A stretch of DNA of 64,000 nucleotides, from assembly GCA_963835705.1 (NCBI GenBank), contig CAWIGR010000007.1, forward strand, positions 186,001 through 250,000, in the 5' to 3' direction. The notes beneath the pieces are model-generated. The model had not been told where the DNA came from and did not search any database. It was given only the letters and a program-made list of their open reading frames with translations. Shown here one piece after another: positions 1-8,353 of the stretch (positions are counted from its first letter, which is position 1; each line of letters starts with the position of its first letter). The position numbers and the translations under genes were made by a program. Source of the DNA: JACVRW01 sp963835705. Lineage in GTDB: Bacteria; Actinomycetota; Thermoleophilia; Solirubrobacterales; Thermoleophilaceae.

Positions 1-665
1 AGCTCCTCGGGCGTGTCGCACTGCTGCAGCAACCCGTCGCGCAGCACGGCGACCCGCTGCCCGAGCGTCATCGCCTCGATCTGGTCGTGCGTGACGTAGA
101 TGGTGGTCACGCCGAGGCGCTCGTGGAGGCGGGCCAGCTCCGCCCGCATCGCCACGCGCAGCTTGGCGTCGAGGTTCGACAGCGGCTCGTCCATCAGGAA
201 CGCGGCCGGCTCCCGGACCATCGCCCGGCCCATCGCGACCCGCTGGCGCTGGCCGCCGGAGAGCGCCGCGGGCTTCCTGTCCATGAGCGCCTCGAGGCCG
301 AGAATGCGCGCCGCCTCCTCCACCCGCCGGTCCCGCTCGGCGGGCGGGAGGCGGCGCATGCGCAGGGCGAAGCCGAGGTTACGCCGCACCGTCATGTGCG
401 GATAGAGCGCGTAGTTCTGGAACACCATGGCGATATCGCGGTCGCGCTCGAGCACCTTCGTCACGTCCTGTCCCCCGAGCCGGATGGTGCCTGAGCTCAC
501 CTCCTCGAGGCCCGCGATCAGGCGCAGCAGCGTCGACTTGCCGCAGCCCGAGGGCCCGACGAGCACCAGGAACTCGCCGTCGGCGATGTCAAGATCGATC
601 GAGTCGACGGCGCGCACGTCGCCGTCGAACACCTTGCTCACCGCCTCTAGCTGGACGCCTGCCAT
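1..665 (-). CDS. Sugar ABC transporter ATP-binding protein (MsmK/UgpC-type), 3' end outside the window
   Basis: Cytoplasmic ATPase of a carbohydrate importer. About 221 codons are visible and the C-terminus, including the OB-fold regulatory domain, lies beyond base 1. In order the translation shows Walker A GPSGCGKST, Q-loop FQNYALYPH, signature LSGGQRQRVAMGRA, Walker B AFLMDEPLSNLDAK and the H-loop THDQIEAMTLG. All are close to the complete ATPase at 28820-30136, so this is a CUT1-type subunit. The ATG overlaps the stop of the dehydrogenase upstream (ATGA), implying translational coupling. It is the only ATPase near the permeases at 3091-4781 and probably powers them. Confidence 0.93.
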   Translation of the reverse strand, partial: MAGVQLEAVSKVFDGDVRAVDSIDLDIADGEFLVLVGPSGCGKSTLLRLIAGLEEVSSGTIRLGGQDVTKVLERDRDIAMVFQNYALYPHMTVRRNLGFALRMRRLPPAERDRRVEEAARILGLEALMDRKPAALSGGQRQRVAMGRAMVREPAAFLMDEPLSNLDAKLRVAMRAELARLHERLGVTTIYVTHDQIEAMTLGQRVAVLRDGLLQQCDTPEE

Positions 666-1627
666 CAGCTCCCCGGACGCAGGAGGATCTTGGCGATCTC
701 GTCGGGCGCATCGGCCAGACGGGAGAAGGCCGCCAGCCCCTCGTCCAGGGGCACGATCTCGAGCCAGTCGGTGGCGAGCCGTCCCTCGGCGAGGAGCGCC
801 AGCGCCTCGGCGAACTCCGCGCGCGTGTAGGCGAAGTGCCCCCGCACGCGCAAGCTGCGCCGGACCAGTTCGGCAATCGGCATGCCGCCGTCGGCCTCGG
901 CCAGGCCGACGATCACGATCTCGCCGCCCGTGCGGGTGCCCGCCACGGCGGCGCGCCAGGTGGCCTCCGCGCCGACCGCGTCGACGGCCACGTCGGCGTC
1001 GAAGCCCCTCGCCTCCGCGGCGTTGCTCAGGACGCGCGCGGCGCCGAGCACCTCGGCGCGCTCGCGCCGGGCCTCGACAGGCTCGACGGCGAGCACCTCC
1101 GCGCCGCGCTCGGCCGCGAGGTGGACGCTCAGGAGGCCGATCGGCCCGCAGCCCACCACCAGGACCCTGCGCCCCGGCCCCACGTCCGCGGGCGCCAGGG
1201 CGGAGACGCATACAGCCAGCGGCTCCACGAGGGCGGCCAGCGAGTCGCTCATCTCCTCCGGCACCTCGAGCAGAGCGTCGCGCGGCACCGCGACACGGTC
1301 CGCGAACACGCCCGGGCGGTGCAGGCCGAGGAGCTGCCGTCTCTCGCACAGGTTCTCGCGCCCGCCCAGGCACTGCTCGCACTCGCCGCAGACGGCGAGC
1401 GGGAACACGGAGTAGCGCCCAGGCAGGTCGGGCACGGTGCCCACTACCTCATGCCCCAGCACGAGCGGCGGACGGCGGGGCCCATGGTGTCCCTTGAACG
1501 GATGCAGGTCAGACCCGCAGATGCCGGCAAGGCCGACGTCGAGCACGACCTCACCGGAGCGCGGCTCGGGCTCGGGCAGGTCCTCAACCGCCAGGTTGCG
1601 GCCTCCGTGCCAGACGAGCGCTTGCAT
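665..1627 (-). CDS. Zinc-dependent medium-chain alcohol/polyol dehydrogenase
   Basis: NAD(P)-dependent oxidation of an alcohol or sugar alcohol, probably the first catabolic step for the imported substrate. The 320-residue product has the MDR layout. A catalytic zinc site is shown by GICGSDLH and GHEVVG, and a structural zinc cluster by CGECEQCLGGRENLC. The Rossmann motif is VVGCGPIGLL. I chose ATG 1627 because GAGGTG lies 5 bases upstream; a GTG at 1633 is also in frame. It is slightly shorter than typical sorbitol/threonine dehydrogenases (about 340). The exact substrate cannot be read from sequence. Confidence 0.88.
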   Translation of the reverse strand: MQALVWHGGRNLAVEDLPEPEPRSGEVVLDVGLAGICGSDLHPFKGHHGPRRPPLVLGHEVVGTVPDLPGRYSVFPLAVCGECEQCLGGRENLCERRQLLGLHRPGVFADRVAVPRDALLEVPEEMSDSLAALVEPLAVCVSALAPADVGPGRRVLVVGCGPIGLLSVHLAAERGAEVLAVEPVEARRERAEVLGAARVLSNAAEARGFDADVAVDAVGAEATWRAAVAGTRTGGEIVIVGLAEADGGMPIAELVRRSLRVRGHFAYTRAEFAEALALLAEGRLATDWLEIVPLDEGLAAFSRLADAPDEIAKILLRPGS

Positions 1628-1740
1628 GGTCACCTCGGGATTGACGTGGCCCTGACGGGTGTGCGAGCATAGCAGCGGTCCGATTGTCGAACCGTCATTC
1701 CGATAACCGGATCGCTGGCCAAGCTCATGGAGGAGTGAAG
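1628..1740. promoter_or_regulatory. Divergent promoter region of the sugar locus
   Basis: This 113-base gap between divergent transcripts must hold promoters for both arms. The binding-protein gene has a strong Shine-Dalgarno GGAGGAG at 1729-1735. Short imperfect inverted repeats are visible (CGGT at 1676-1679 with ACCG at 1691-1694; TCCG at 1699-1702 with CGGA at 1708-1711). They could be operators for the IclR regulator at 4785, but they are too weak to assign. Confidence 0.35.
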
Positions 1741-3084
1741 ATGCCCCAGCTGCGGATCCTTGCGGCCCTGCTCGCCGTCGTCCTCGTCCTGTTCGCCGGC
1801 GCCTGCGGAGGCGATGACGACGACGATTCCGGCGGGTCGGACTCCGGCTCCTCGGGGGAGACCGCGAAGGCCAAGCCGGGGACGCTCGAGCTCTGGGTGG
1901 GCGGCAACTTCGCCGGCGCCACGCCCGGCACGCCCTACCGCGAGTGGCTCGACTCGCAGATCGACCGCTTCAAGGCCGAGAACAAGGGCTCCGACGTGAA
2001 GATCACACTGCTCTCGACCGACAACGAGCAGGTCGCGGCGAAGCTCCAGGCGGCCTTCCAGGCCCAGCGCGCGCCGGACATGATGCTCTTCTACTCCGGG
2101 GGCTACACGACCCCGTACGAGAACCAGCTGCTCGAGCTGAATCCCTACTTCGACGCCACGCCGGGATTCTTCGACTCCCTGTCCGGCATGGACCTGTCCT
2201 GCAAGGATCTGGACTGCGACGGCGGGAACAACACGATCATCGCCGTGCCCCAGGACTTCGGCACGTACGGCCTCTTCTACAACAAGGCGATGTTCGAGGA
2301 GGCGGGTGTCGAGGCCCCGCTCGAGAGCTGGGACGACCTGCTCAGCGCCTGCACCGCCCTCAACGAGACCGGCGTCACGCCGATCACCTTCGGCGACCGC
2401 GACGGCTACTCCACCGACAACTGGGTCACGCTCATGTACGGCTCGTACTTCGACGAGGGCGACGTGGCGAAGGTCAACAACGGTGAGCTCCCGTACGCCG
2501 ACCCCAAGCTGGTGGAGCCGCTGACGCAGCTGGTCGAGCTGCGGGAGCAGGGCTGCCTCAACAAGGACGCCTCGTCGCGCGAGAACTTCGACGCCAACTC
2601 GGACTTCACGTCCGGGAAGAGCGCGATGGTCCTGATGTACCCGGCGGTCATCCCAGACTTCAAGAAGAAGCTCGGCAAGGACCTGGGCATCATGCCCATT
2701 CCCCAGGCCTCTGACGGTCCGCTGGCGGGCCGCTCGGTGGGCAACGCGTTCTACAACTACGTGATCACGAAGCAGTCGGACAACCCGGGGCTCGCCTGGG
2801 AGTTCATCAAGGTGGCGAGCGACCAGACCGCCGCCGGGGAGCTGCTCACCACCCTGGGCACCCCGCCCGCGCTGAAGGGGGTCGACGAGAGCCTCGTGCA
2901 GGACGAGTTCGTCCAGTTCTTCGTGGACGCCTCTCAGGACCCCGCGATGCCGGTGCTCGACAGCGTCATCCCGGTGCCGGTCGCCCTCACCTACTACAAG
3001 GAGCTCCAGCAGGCGCTCTCCGGAAAGAAGACGCCGGAGGAGGCGATGGCCTCCATGGACGAGCAGCTGCCGACGCTCGAGTAG
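1741..3084 (+). CDS. Extracellular sugar-binding lipoprotein of ABC importer
   Basis: Substrate-binding protein (SBP_bac family 1) that delivers a carbohydrate to the permeases immediately downstream. The 447-residue product starts with a short basic n-region, a hydrophobic stretch and a lipobox LFAGAC with Cys22. A low-complexity Asp/Ser/Gly linker follows, as expected for a membrane-anchored lipoprotein. Start ATG 1741 is preceded by GGAGGAG; upstream in-frame codons would bury the signal peptide. The gene is first in the plus-strand operon and only 6 bases separate it from the permease. The substrate is not deducible. Confidence 0.92.
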   Translation: MPQLRILAALLAVVLVLFAGACGGDDDDDSGGSDSGSSGETAKAKPGTLELWVGGNFAGATPGTPYREWLDSQIDRFKAENKGSDVKITLLSTDNEQVAAKLQAAFQAQRAPDMMLFYSGGYTTPYENQLLELNPYFDATPGFFDSLSGMDLSCKDLDCDGGNNTIIAVPQDFGTYGLFYNKAMFEEAGVEAPLESWDDLLSACTALNETGVTPITFGDRDGYSTDNWVTLMYGSYFDEGDVAKVNNGELPYADPKLVEPLTQLVELREQGCLNKDASSRENFDANSDFTSGKSAMVLMYPAVIPDFKKKLGKDLGIMPIPQASDGPLAGRSVGNAFYNYVITKQSDNPGLAWEFIKVASDQTAAGELLTTLGTPPALKGVDESLVQDEFVQFFVDASQDPAMPVLDSVIPVPVALTYYKELQQALSGKKTPEEAMASMDEQLPTLE

Positions 3085-3090
3085 CCGGGC

Positions 3091-3957
3091 GTGGCCAATC
3101 GTGACCGGCTGTGGGGGATCGTCTACGTCCTCCCGGCGTTGGCGCTGGTCCTTGCCTTCATCGCGTATCCGCTGGCGAGCGTCGTCTACCACGCGTTCAC
3201 GGAGTGGGACGGCATCGCGCCACCCGAGTGGATCGGCTTCCACAACTTCACCGAGCTGATCGACGATCCGGTCTTCCGGACTTCGCTGCGAAACAACGCG
3301 CTCTTCGCCCTGTCGGTGCCGATCCAGGTGGTGGTGCCGATGGTGCTGGCCTGGCTGATCCACGAGCGCATCCCGGGCTGGCGCTTCTTCCGCTCCACCT
3401 TCTTCCTGCCGGCGGTCATCTCCACCGTCGTCGTCGGCCTCGTCGCCCAGGTCGTGTTCCGCCTCGACGGGCCCCTCAACTCGCTGCTCGGGAGCATCGG
3501 CCTCTCGACGCTCGAGCAGGACTGGCTCGGGAAGGCGGAGACCTCGATCCCCGCCGTGCTGCTCGTGCTCGTGTGGGCAAACTTCGGCTACAACACCCTC
3601 ATCTACCTGGCGGGGATGAGCGCGCTCGACCCGGCGCTCACGGAGGCCGCGCGGATGGACGGCGCGCGCCCCACCCGGATCCTCTTCTCGATCGTCGCAC
3701 CGAACCTGAAGCGCGTGATGGAGCTGGTGCTGGTCACGAGCACCGTCACGGCCTTCGCGTTCATGTTCGCCTACATCTACGTGATCACGAACGGCGCGCC
3801 GGGGTTCGACACCTACGTCACCGAGTTCATGATCTACAAGGAGGCGTTCGCGCTCGGCAACAGCGGCTACGCCTGCGCCATCGGAGTGGTGCTCACCCTG
3901 ATCGCCGCGTCGATCGGCGCGGTCCAGATCCGCATCCTCACGCGGGGTGGCGCGTGA
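3091..3957 (+). CDS. Sugar ABC transporter permease, MalF-type
   Basis: Integral membrane subunit of a CUT1 importer, 288 residues with about six hydrophobic segments. The cytoplasmic EAA loop is recognisable near residues 190-205 (EAARMDGARPTRILFSIVAP), which docks onto the ATPase. GTG 3091 follows the binding-protein stop by 6 bases. Its own stop overlaps the GTG of the second permease (GTGA). It has no long N-terminal periplasmic domain, as in typical non-enteric MalF homologues. Confidence 0.93.
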   Translation: MANRDRLWGIVYVLPALALVLAFIAYPLASVVYHAFTEWDGIAPPEWIGFHNFTELIDDPVFRTSLRNNALFALSVPIQVVVPMVLAWLIHERIPGWRFFRSTFFLPAVISTVVVGLVAQVVFRLDGPLNSLLGSIGLSTLEQDWLGKAETSIPAVLLVLVWANFGYNTLIYLAGMSALDPALTEAARMDGARPTRILFSIVAPNLKRVMELVLVTSTVTAFAFMFAYIYVITNGAPGFDTYVTEFMIYKEAFALGNSGYACAIGVVLTLIAASIGAVQIRILTRGGA

Positions 3958-4781
3958 GCCGGCGCGAGGGCTGGAGGCGGGGCCCGGTCGTGCTCGGCAT
4001 GGCGCTCATCTCGGCGTCTGCCCTGTTCCCGTTGTACTTCATGGCTTCGAATGCATTCCGCACGAACGCGGACTACGACGATTCGAAGGTCGGACTGCCC
4101 ACTGTCTTCTCTTTCGACACCCTCGAGCGCGCCTGGGAGGGTGCGAGCATCCCGACGTACATGCGCAACTCGCTGGTGGTGGTGGCGGGGACCGTGCTGC
4201 TCTCGATCGTCGTCGCCTCGATGGCCGGCTACTCGTTCTCCAAGCTGCGCTGGCGACCCCGCTCGGCGGTCTACCTGTTCGTGCTCGCCTGGATCGCGGT
4301 CCCGCCGCTGATCCTCCTCGTCCCGCTGTACGTCGAGATGGTCGACCTGGGCCTGTTCGACACGCCCTGGGCGGTGATCCTCATCTACAGCGCGGTGAAC
4401 CTGCCCTTCAACACCTACCTGATGACGGCGTACTTCCGCAGCGTGCCGGACGAGCTGGTGGACGCGGCGCGCCTCGACGGGGCGAATCCGCACCGGGTGT
4501 TCGTCGGCGTGATGCTGCCGCTCGCCCGCCCGGCCCTGGCCACGCTGGTGATCTTCAACTTCCTGTGGGCCTGGAACGAGTTCATCTTCGCGCTCCTACT
4601 GCTGCCGAGCGAGAGCACCAAGACGCTCACGGTCGGCGTACTGCAGCTCCAGGGCCGCTTCAACCTCGACCCCACAGCGCTCATGGCCGGCCTGTTCATC
4701 TCGACGCTGCCGGTGATCGGCGTCTACCTGATCTTCCAGCGCCACCTCGTCCGCGCCGTCGCAGCGGGGATCGGACGCTAG
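3954..4781 (+). CDS. Sugar ABC transporter permease, MalG-type
   Basis: Second membrane subunit of the importer, 275 residues. It carries the EAA-loop variant DAARLDGANPHRVFVGVMLP, the motif by which MalG-type permeases contact the ATPase. The start is GTG 3954, whose last bases form the TGA of the previous gene; this is typical of tightly coupled ABC subunits. The gene is followed after 3 bases by the IclR regulator, making a compact five-gene operon. Confidence 0.93.
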   Translation: MSRREGWRRGPVVLGMALISASALFPLYFMASNAFRTNADYDDSKVGLPTVFSFDTLERAWEGASIPTYMRNSLVVVAGTVLLSIVVASMAGYSFSKLRWRPRSAVYLFVLAWIAVPPLILLVPLYVEMVDLGLFDTPWAVILIYSAVNLPFNTYLMTAYFRSVPDELVDAARLDGANPHRVFVGVMLPLARPALATLVIFNFLWAWNEFIFALLLLPSESTKTLTVGVLQLQGRFNLDPTALMAGLFISTLPVIGVYLIFQRHLVRAVAAGIGR

Positions 4782-4784
4782 GCG

Positions 4785-5588
4785 ATGGCCGCGGGCGACG
4801 GCAGCTCGGCACTCACCGGCGCCGACCGCGTGCTCGACGCCCTGAAGAAGCTCGCCGGCCACTCCTCGGGCGTCTCGCTCGAGGCGCTGTCGCGCGAGCT
4901 CGGCGCGCCGAAGTCGAGCACCCACCGCGCGCTGGCGGCCCTGCGGCGGGCGGGCTTCGCCGAGCAGGACGAGCGTGCGCGCTACCGGCTCGGCAGCGAG
5001 CTCGTGCGCATCGCGTTCGACTACCACGAACGCCGTGACGAGGTGGACCTCGTCCGCCCCGTCCTTCAAACGCTCTCCGACTGGCTCTCCGAGACGGCCC
5101 ACTACGCACAGCTCGAGGGCGCCGAGGTGGTCTACCTGGCGAAGATCCAGCCGACGGACCAGGCCATCACGATGAGCTCCAGCATCGGTGGCCGCAACCC
5201 CGCCCATGCGACGGGAGTGGGCAAGGCCCTGCTTGCGCACGTGCTCCCCGACGACGAGGCGGTCCGCGAGTTCGTTGCGCGCTACGGGCCGCTCGAGAAG
5301 CGAACGCGCAACACCCTGGTGTCGGCCCGGGCACTGGCGAACGACCTGCGGGTGGGGCGCGAGCGCGGGTATGCGCTCGACCGCGAGGAGAGCGAGCTGG
5401 GCGTGAACTGCATCGCCTTCCCCCTGTTCCTCGGCTCCGGGCGGCGCCCGTCCGGAGCCGTGAGCGTGTCGGCGGTCGCCATGCGCACGGACGTCGCGCG
5501 GCTCGAGGCTGTGGCGGAACGGATCCGCTCGGCGATCGAGAAGGCGCTCGGCCCGGTCACCCGGCCGGCGATGGAAGGGTCCGCGTGA
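4785..5588 (+). CDS. IclR-family transcriptional regulator
   Basis: Likely local regulator of the sugar locus. The 267-residue product has an N-terminal winged helix-turn-helix (about residues 10-70, with GVSLEALSRELGAPKSSTHRAL). A C-terminal IclR effector-binding domain (about 85-255) includes the conserved stretch HATGVGKALLAH and the later ERGYALDREES. Start ATG 4785 lies 3 bases after the permease stop and the stop overlaps the GTG of the SDR gene. IclR proteins usually act on adjacent promoters, so the divergent region at 1628-1740 is the plausible target. Confidence 0.92.
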   Translation: MAAGDGSSALTGADRVLDALKKLAGHSSGVSLEALSRELGAPKSSTHRALAALRRAGFAEQDERARYRLGSELVRIAFDYHERRDEVDLVRPVLQTLSDWLSETAHYAQLEGAEVVYLAKIQPTDQAITMSSSIGGRNPAHATGVGKALLAHVLPDDEAVREFVARYGPLEKRTRNTLVSARALANDLRVGRERGYALDREESELGVNCIAFPLFLGSGRRPSGAVSVSAVAMRTDVARLEAVAERIRSAIEKALGPVTRPAMEGSA

Positions 5589-6337
5589 GTGGCCGGCTGA
5601 GCGGGCGGCGGGTGGTGGTGACGGGCGCCGGAGGGGGTCTCGGCCGAGCGATCAGCCTGGCCGCGGCCCGCGAGGGCGCGGCCCTGGGGCTGATGGGCCG
5701 CACGCGCGACTCCCTCGAGGACATCGCGCGCGAGGCGCGGGCGCACGGCGTCGATACGGCGGTGGCGCAGGCCGACGTGTCCGACGCGGCCGCCGTCGAG
5801 GCCGCGCTCGCCCAGCTCTCCGGCCGCCTCGGCGGGCTGGAGGGCCTCGTCACGGCGGCGGCGATCGACTGCGCCTGGGCCCCGACGGGCCAGATGGACC
5901 TGCGCGAGTGGGACCGCACGGTGGCGGTGAACCTGTCGGGCGCGTTCTACTGCTGCCGCTTCGCCCTCCCTCTGCTCGCCTCCGCCGAGCGTAGCGCGAT
6001 CGTGAACATGACCTCGGTCGCGGCCACGCGCGCGTGGCCCGAGGACGTGGCCTACAACGCCTCGAAGGCCGGGGTCGAGATGCTGACCAAGACGATCGCG
6101 GTGGAGTACGCAGCGCAGGGAGTTCGCGCGAACTGCCTCGCCCCCGGCGTGATCGACGCCGGGATGACGGACGACCTGCCGAGCCGCGAGGAGCGCGAGC
6201 GGCTCACTCGCCTGCATCCGATCGGCCGCTTCGGGCATGGCGACGAGGTGGCCGAGGCGGCGGTGTGGCTCCTTTCCGACGCGTCGTCGTACACCACGGG
6301 GGCGACGCTCACGGTGGACGGGGGGTTCCTCGCCTAG
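5585..6337 (+). CDS. Short-chain dehydrogenase/reductase (SDR)
   Basis: NAD(P)-dependent oxidoreductase of 250 residues, probably acting on the imported carbohydrate or its dehydrogenation product. The glycine-rich cofactor motif is TGAGGGLG near residue 12. The NAG-type position reads AAA, the catalytic Ser lies in NMTSVAA, and the active-site pair is YNASK. The C-terminal DGGFLA is typical of classical SDRs. Start GTG 5585 overlaps the regulator's TGA. It ends the operon, and the next gene is convergent after 136 bases that show no other feature. Confidence 0.9.
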   Translation: MSGRLSGRRVVVTGAGGGLGRAISLAAAREGAALGLMGRTRDSLEDIAREARAHGVDTAVAQADVSDAAAVEAALAQLSGRLGGLEGLVTAAAIDCAWAPTGQMDLREWDRTVAVNLSGAFYCCRFALPLLASAERSAIVNMTSVAATRAWPEDVAYNASKAGVEMLTKTIAVEYAAQGVRANCLAPGVIDAGMTDDLPSREERERLTRLHPIGRFGHGDEVAEAAVWLLSDASSYTTGATLTVDGGFLA

Positions 6338-6473
6338 CGGTTCTGCCTCGCGCCTTCACACCGGTCGAATGAAGTCCTCGCTGAGCACGTTCACGTTGAT
6401 CCCGACGCCGACCGGCTGCAACGGTGTGCCCCTGCTCGACCCGGGCGCTAACGCGAGGAGGGCATCCCGTCGC

Positions 6474-7286
6474 TCATGTCGCGGTTTCGCACAGGTCGGC
6501 CAGGTCCGCGATCGCCCGGCCCAGCTCGCCGCGCGGCTCGCGGCCGGCCAGGGCGAGCTGGGCGCCCATGCGGGATTCGGGAACGCGATGGGCGACCCGG
6601 TCGTCCCAGCCCGAGGGGGTCGCTTCCGGGTCGGAGGCCGGCGTCCGATTCGAGGGCGCTTCCGGGTCGGTGGCCGGCGTCCGATTCAGCACGACGATGG
6701 GCTCGTGGCCCAGGCGAGCGAGGCACTCCACCGCCACCGAGGCGAGCGCCGGCTCGGCCGAGGCGGTCGCCACGACGATCACGCGGTCCGCCAGCGCCGC
6801 GGGCGCTCCGCCGAGCGACGTGGAGCCGGCGTCGAGCACCAGCGGCGCGAAGTGGCGGGCGGTGTCCGCGAGCGCCGCCCACTCCGCCCTCGCGACCAGG
6901 CAGAGACGGCCGACGGCCCGCGTGTCCGCGCCCGGGACGTCGGCCAGCGCCCGCGCCAGCCGGGTTGCCGCCTGTGTGGCGAGCGGAATCCCCGCCGCCG
7001 GGGCGTCGCAGTGGACCGCCGCGGCGCCGCCCGCGTCCCGGCCGGCGAGCTCGGCGGCGAGTGCGCGGGCCACGACGGTCGCTCCGCAGCCCCGGGCCAG
7101 CCCGAACACCGCCACGACGGGTCGCAGGCCGGACGCGGTCCCCGACGGCGCCTCCGGCCGAGGTGCCTCCGGCTCCAGCAGGAACGAGCCCGCGGCGGCG
7201 AGGGCGCCCGCGACCAAGCCGCGCGGACGCGGCCCGGCCTGGGCTTCTCCGGGCAGGAGACGCAGCTGGGAGCGCCGGTGGCTCAC
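6474..7286 (-). CDS. TadZ/CpaE-like MinD-family P-loop ATPase
   Basis: Probable polar-localisation ATPase of a Tad/Flp-type secretion locus. About 270 residues. After a 60-residue variable N-terminus a deviant Walker A FGLARGCGATVVARAL is seen, and later the MinD-like strands LVLDAGS and VIVVATASAEPA. It lacks the usual double-Lys P-loop, as many TadZ proteins do. Start GTG 7286 overlaps the stop of the upstream TadE-like gene. Near the C-terminus a 12-residue unit (NRTPATDPEAPS, then NRTPASDPEATP) is duplicated through a 36-base tandem repeat at 6621-6692. Assignment beyond MinD/ParA superfamily rests partly on context. Confidence 0.65.
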   Translation of the reverse strand: MSHRRSQLRLLPGEAQAGPRPRGLVAGALAAAGSFLLEPEAPRPEAPSGTASGLRPVVAVFGLARGCGATVVARALAAELAGRDAGGAAAVHCDAPAAGIPLATQAATRLARALADVPGADTRAVGRLCLVARAEWAALADTARHFAPLVLDAGSTSLGGAPAALADRVIVVATASAEPALASVAVECLARLGHEPIVVLNRTPATDPEAPSNRTPASDPEATPSGWDDRVAHRVPESRMGAQLALAGREPRGELGRAIADLADLCETAT

Positions 7287-7726
7287 GGCGGCGCCTCCAC
7301 CGCGGCCGTGGCTGTGACCTCGAGGCCGTCGGCGAGCGCTCTCAGCGGCGACGGTGGACGCAGGCGGACGGCGACCCGCCCGCCGTCGACGTCTACGTGT
7401 GCGCGGGCGCGCGACCAGCCCGGCAACGCCTGTCTTGCCCCGGCGCGAGCGTCGGCGCCGCCGGCGAGCGCCAGCGCGCCGGCCTCGGCCGCGTTCCCCG
7501 CGAGCACACTCGCGTAGCCGACCACGAGCAGCTGCAAGAGCCCGAGCCCGATCGCGAGGATCACGGGCACGAGCGCGATCGCCTCGACGGTGGCTTGGCC
7601 GCGGTCGCTGCGAGGACGGAGAGCTCGGCCGCGAGCGCCGCCGCGTAGGCGGACCGCTCGGCCACGAGGACAGAGGCGCCGGCCGCGAGCGGGACCACCT
7701 GGGAAGCGCCCGCCGCCCCGCGCCAT
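7283..7726 (-). CDS. TadE-like pseudopilin-type membrane protein
   Basis: The body of this protein (from about residue 45) has the TadE hallmark: a short polar RGQATVEAIALVPV segment with conserved Glu leading into one transmembrane helix, then an extracytoplasmic domain of about 75 residues. ATG 7726 overlaps the previous gene's stop (ATGA) and is the only canonical start. The first 45 codons are unusually Arg/Gly-rich with poor third-position GC. A different frame over about 7570-7700 has better codon usage, so the true N-terminus is uncertain. Confidence 0.65.
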   Translation of the reverse strand: MARGGGRFPGGPARGRRLCPRGRAVRLRGGARGRALRPRSDRGQATVEAIALVPVILAIGLGLLQLLVVGYASVLAGNAAEAGALALAGGADARAGARQALPGWSRARAHVDVDGGRVAVRLRPPSPLRALADGLEVTATAAVEAPP

Positions 7727-8106
7727 CACGGTCTCCTCCCGAGCGACGCCACCGCCCCGACGCGCACCGGCGCGTCCCAGCGCCGAAGCAACAGCGGCAC
7801 CTGGACGGACACACGCACGCCGCCCCGCGCCAGGCGCTCCACCTCGAGCTCGTCCTCGAGCGAGCGCGGCAACGCGCTGCGCGCGGCGCCCACCGGGCCG
7901 CGGCCCACCGCGTCCGCCCGCGCGGCGGACCGGGCCGCGTGGGCGGTCAGCCAGGCGGTGTGGCCCGCGAGCGCCAGCTGCCAGGCAAGGGCGCCGACGA
8001 GCAGGACCACGGGGAGCATGGCGACCAGCTCGACGGAGGCCTGGCCGACCTGCTTGAGATGCCGCTCGGTCTCCAGCGGCCGCGGGGTCTCGGAGGGTGG
8101 AGTCAC
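7726..8106 (-). CDS. TadE-like pseudopilin-type membrane protein
   Basis: First gene of the small Tad-type cluster; 126 residues from GTG 8106. A short N-terminal segment ends in KQVGQASVELVAMLPVV, the TadE-type junction with conserved Glu just before a single transmembrane helix. An exported domain follows. The family supplies minor pilins processed by a TadV-type prepilin peptidase. No such peptidase, secretin or TadA/B/C gene is present here, so the cluster is either a satellite of a complete locus elsewhere or a remnant. Confidence 0.7.
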   Translation of the reverse strand: MTPPSETPRPLETERHLKQVGQASVELVAMLPVVLLVGALAWQLALAGHTAWLTAHAARSAARADAVGRGPVGAARSALPRSLEDELEVERLARGGVRVSVQVPLLLRRWDAPVRVGAVASLGRRP

Positions 8107-8190
8107 CGGTCGCGACGTTCCCGCGAAGCGCGTGACGAGACAACGCGGGCGAGCTACAAGGGAGCTACGGAAGGGTGACGCGTCCGCCGT

Positions 8191-8217
8191 CTACTCGTAG
8201 CTTCTGTAGCGCGTCCA
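8191..8217 (-). repeat. Gene-tail repeat copy 1 (distal end of array)
   Basis: On the minus strand it reads WTRYRSYE followed by TAG, aligned with the real C-terminus WTRYRKNTY-stop at 9708-9737. Its first 17 bases (CTGGACGCGCTACAGAA, starting one base before the Trp codon) are identical to that gene. It is the last copy, about 85 bases upstream of the TadE operon, and could mark the original 3' end of the gene before any insertion. Confidence 0.6.
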
Positions 8218-8256
8218 GACAGCTTCCCTGTCGGTCGTACACGGATCCCGGTGCCG

Positions 8257-8292
8257 CATTTGCATGAGAATGCTTGCCCAGTCGGGCAAATG
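8257..8292. promoter_or_regulatory. Nested inverted repeats upstream of the secreted-protein gene
   Basis: An outer perfect pair CATTTGC (8257-8263) and GCAAATG (8286-8292) encloses an inner hairpin TGCCC-AGTC-GGGCA (8275-8288). They lie 62-97 bases before ATG 8354 in a less GC-rich stretch. An operator or a 5'-UTR structure for that gene is plausible; no -10/-35 pair is convincing. Confidence 0.35.
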
Positions 8293-8353
8293 GTGTTAGG
8301 GCTGAGGCGTTAGCTCTGGCCCCACGGAACGCGCCCGACCGAAAGGACTCGGC

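Noticed and set aside
1676..1711. IclR operator
   Set aside because: Only four-base arms are visible; too weak to call a site.
1630..3363. 577-residue minus-strand open frame opposite the binding protein and permease
   Set aside because: It is a GC-driven shadow: composition is Arg/His/Val-rich without domains, and the plus strand carries clear transporter motifs.
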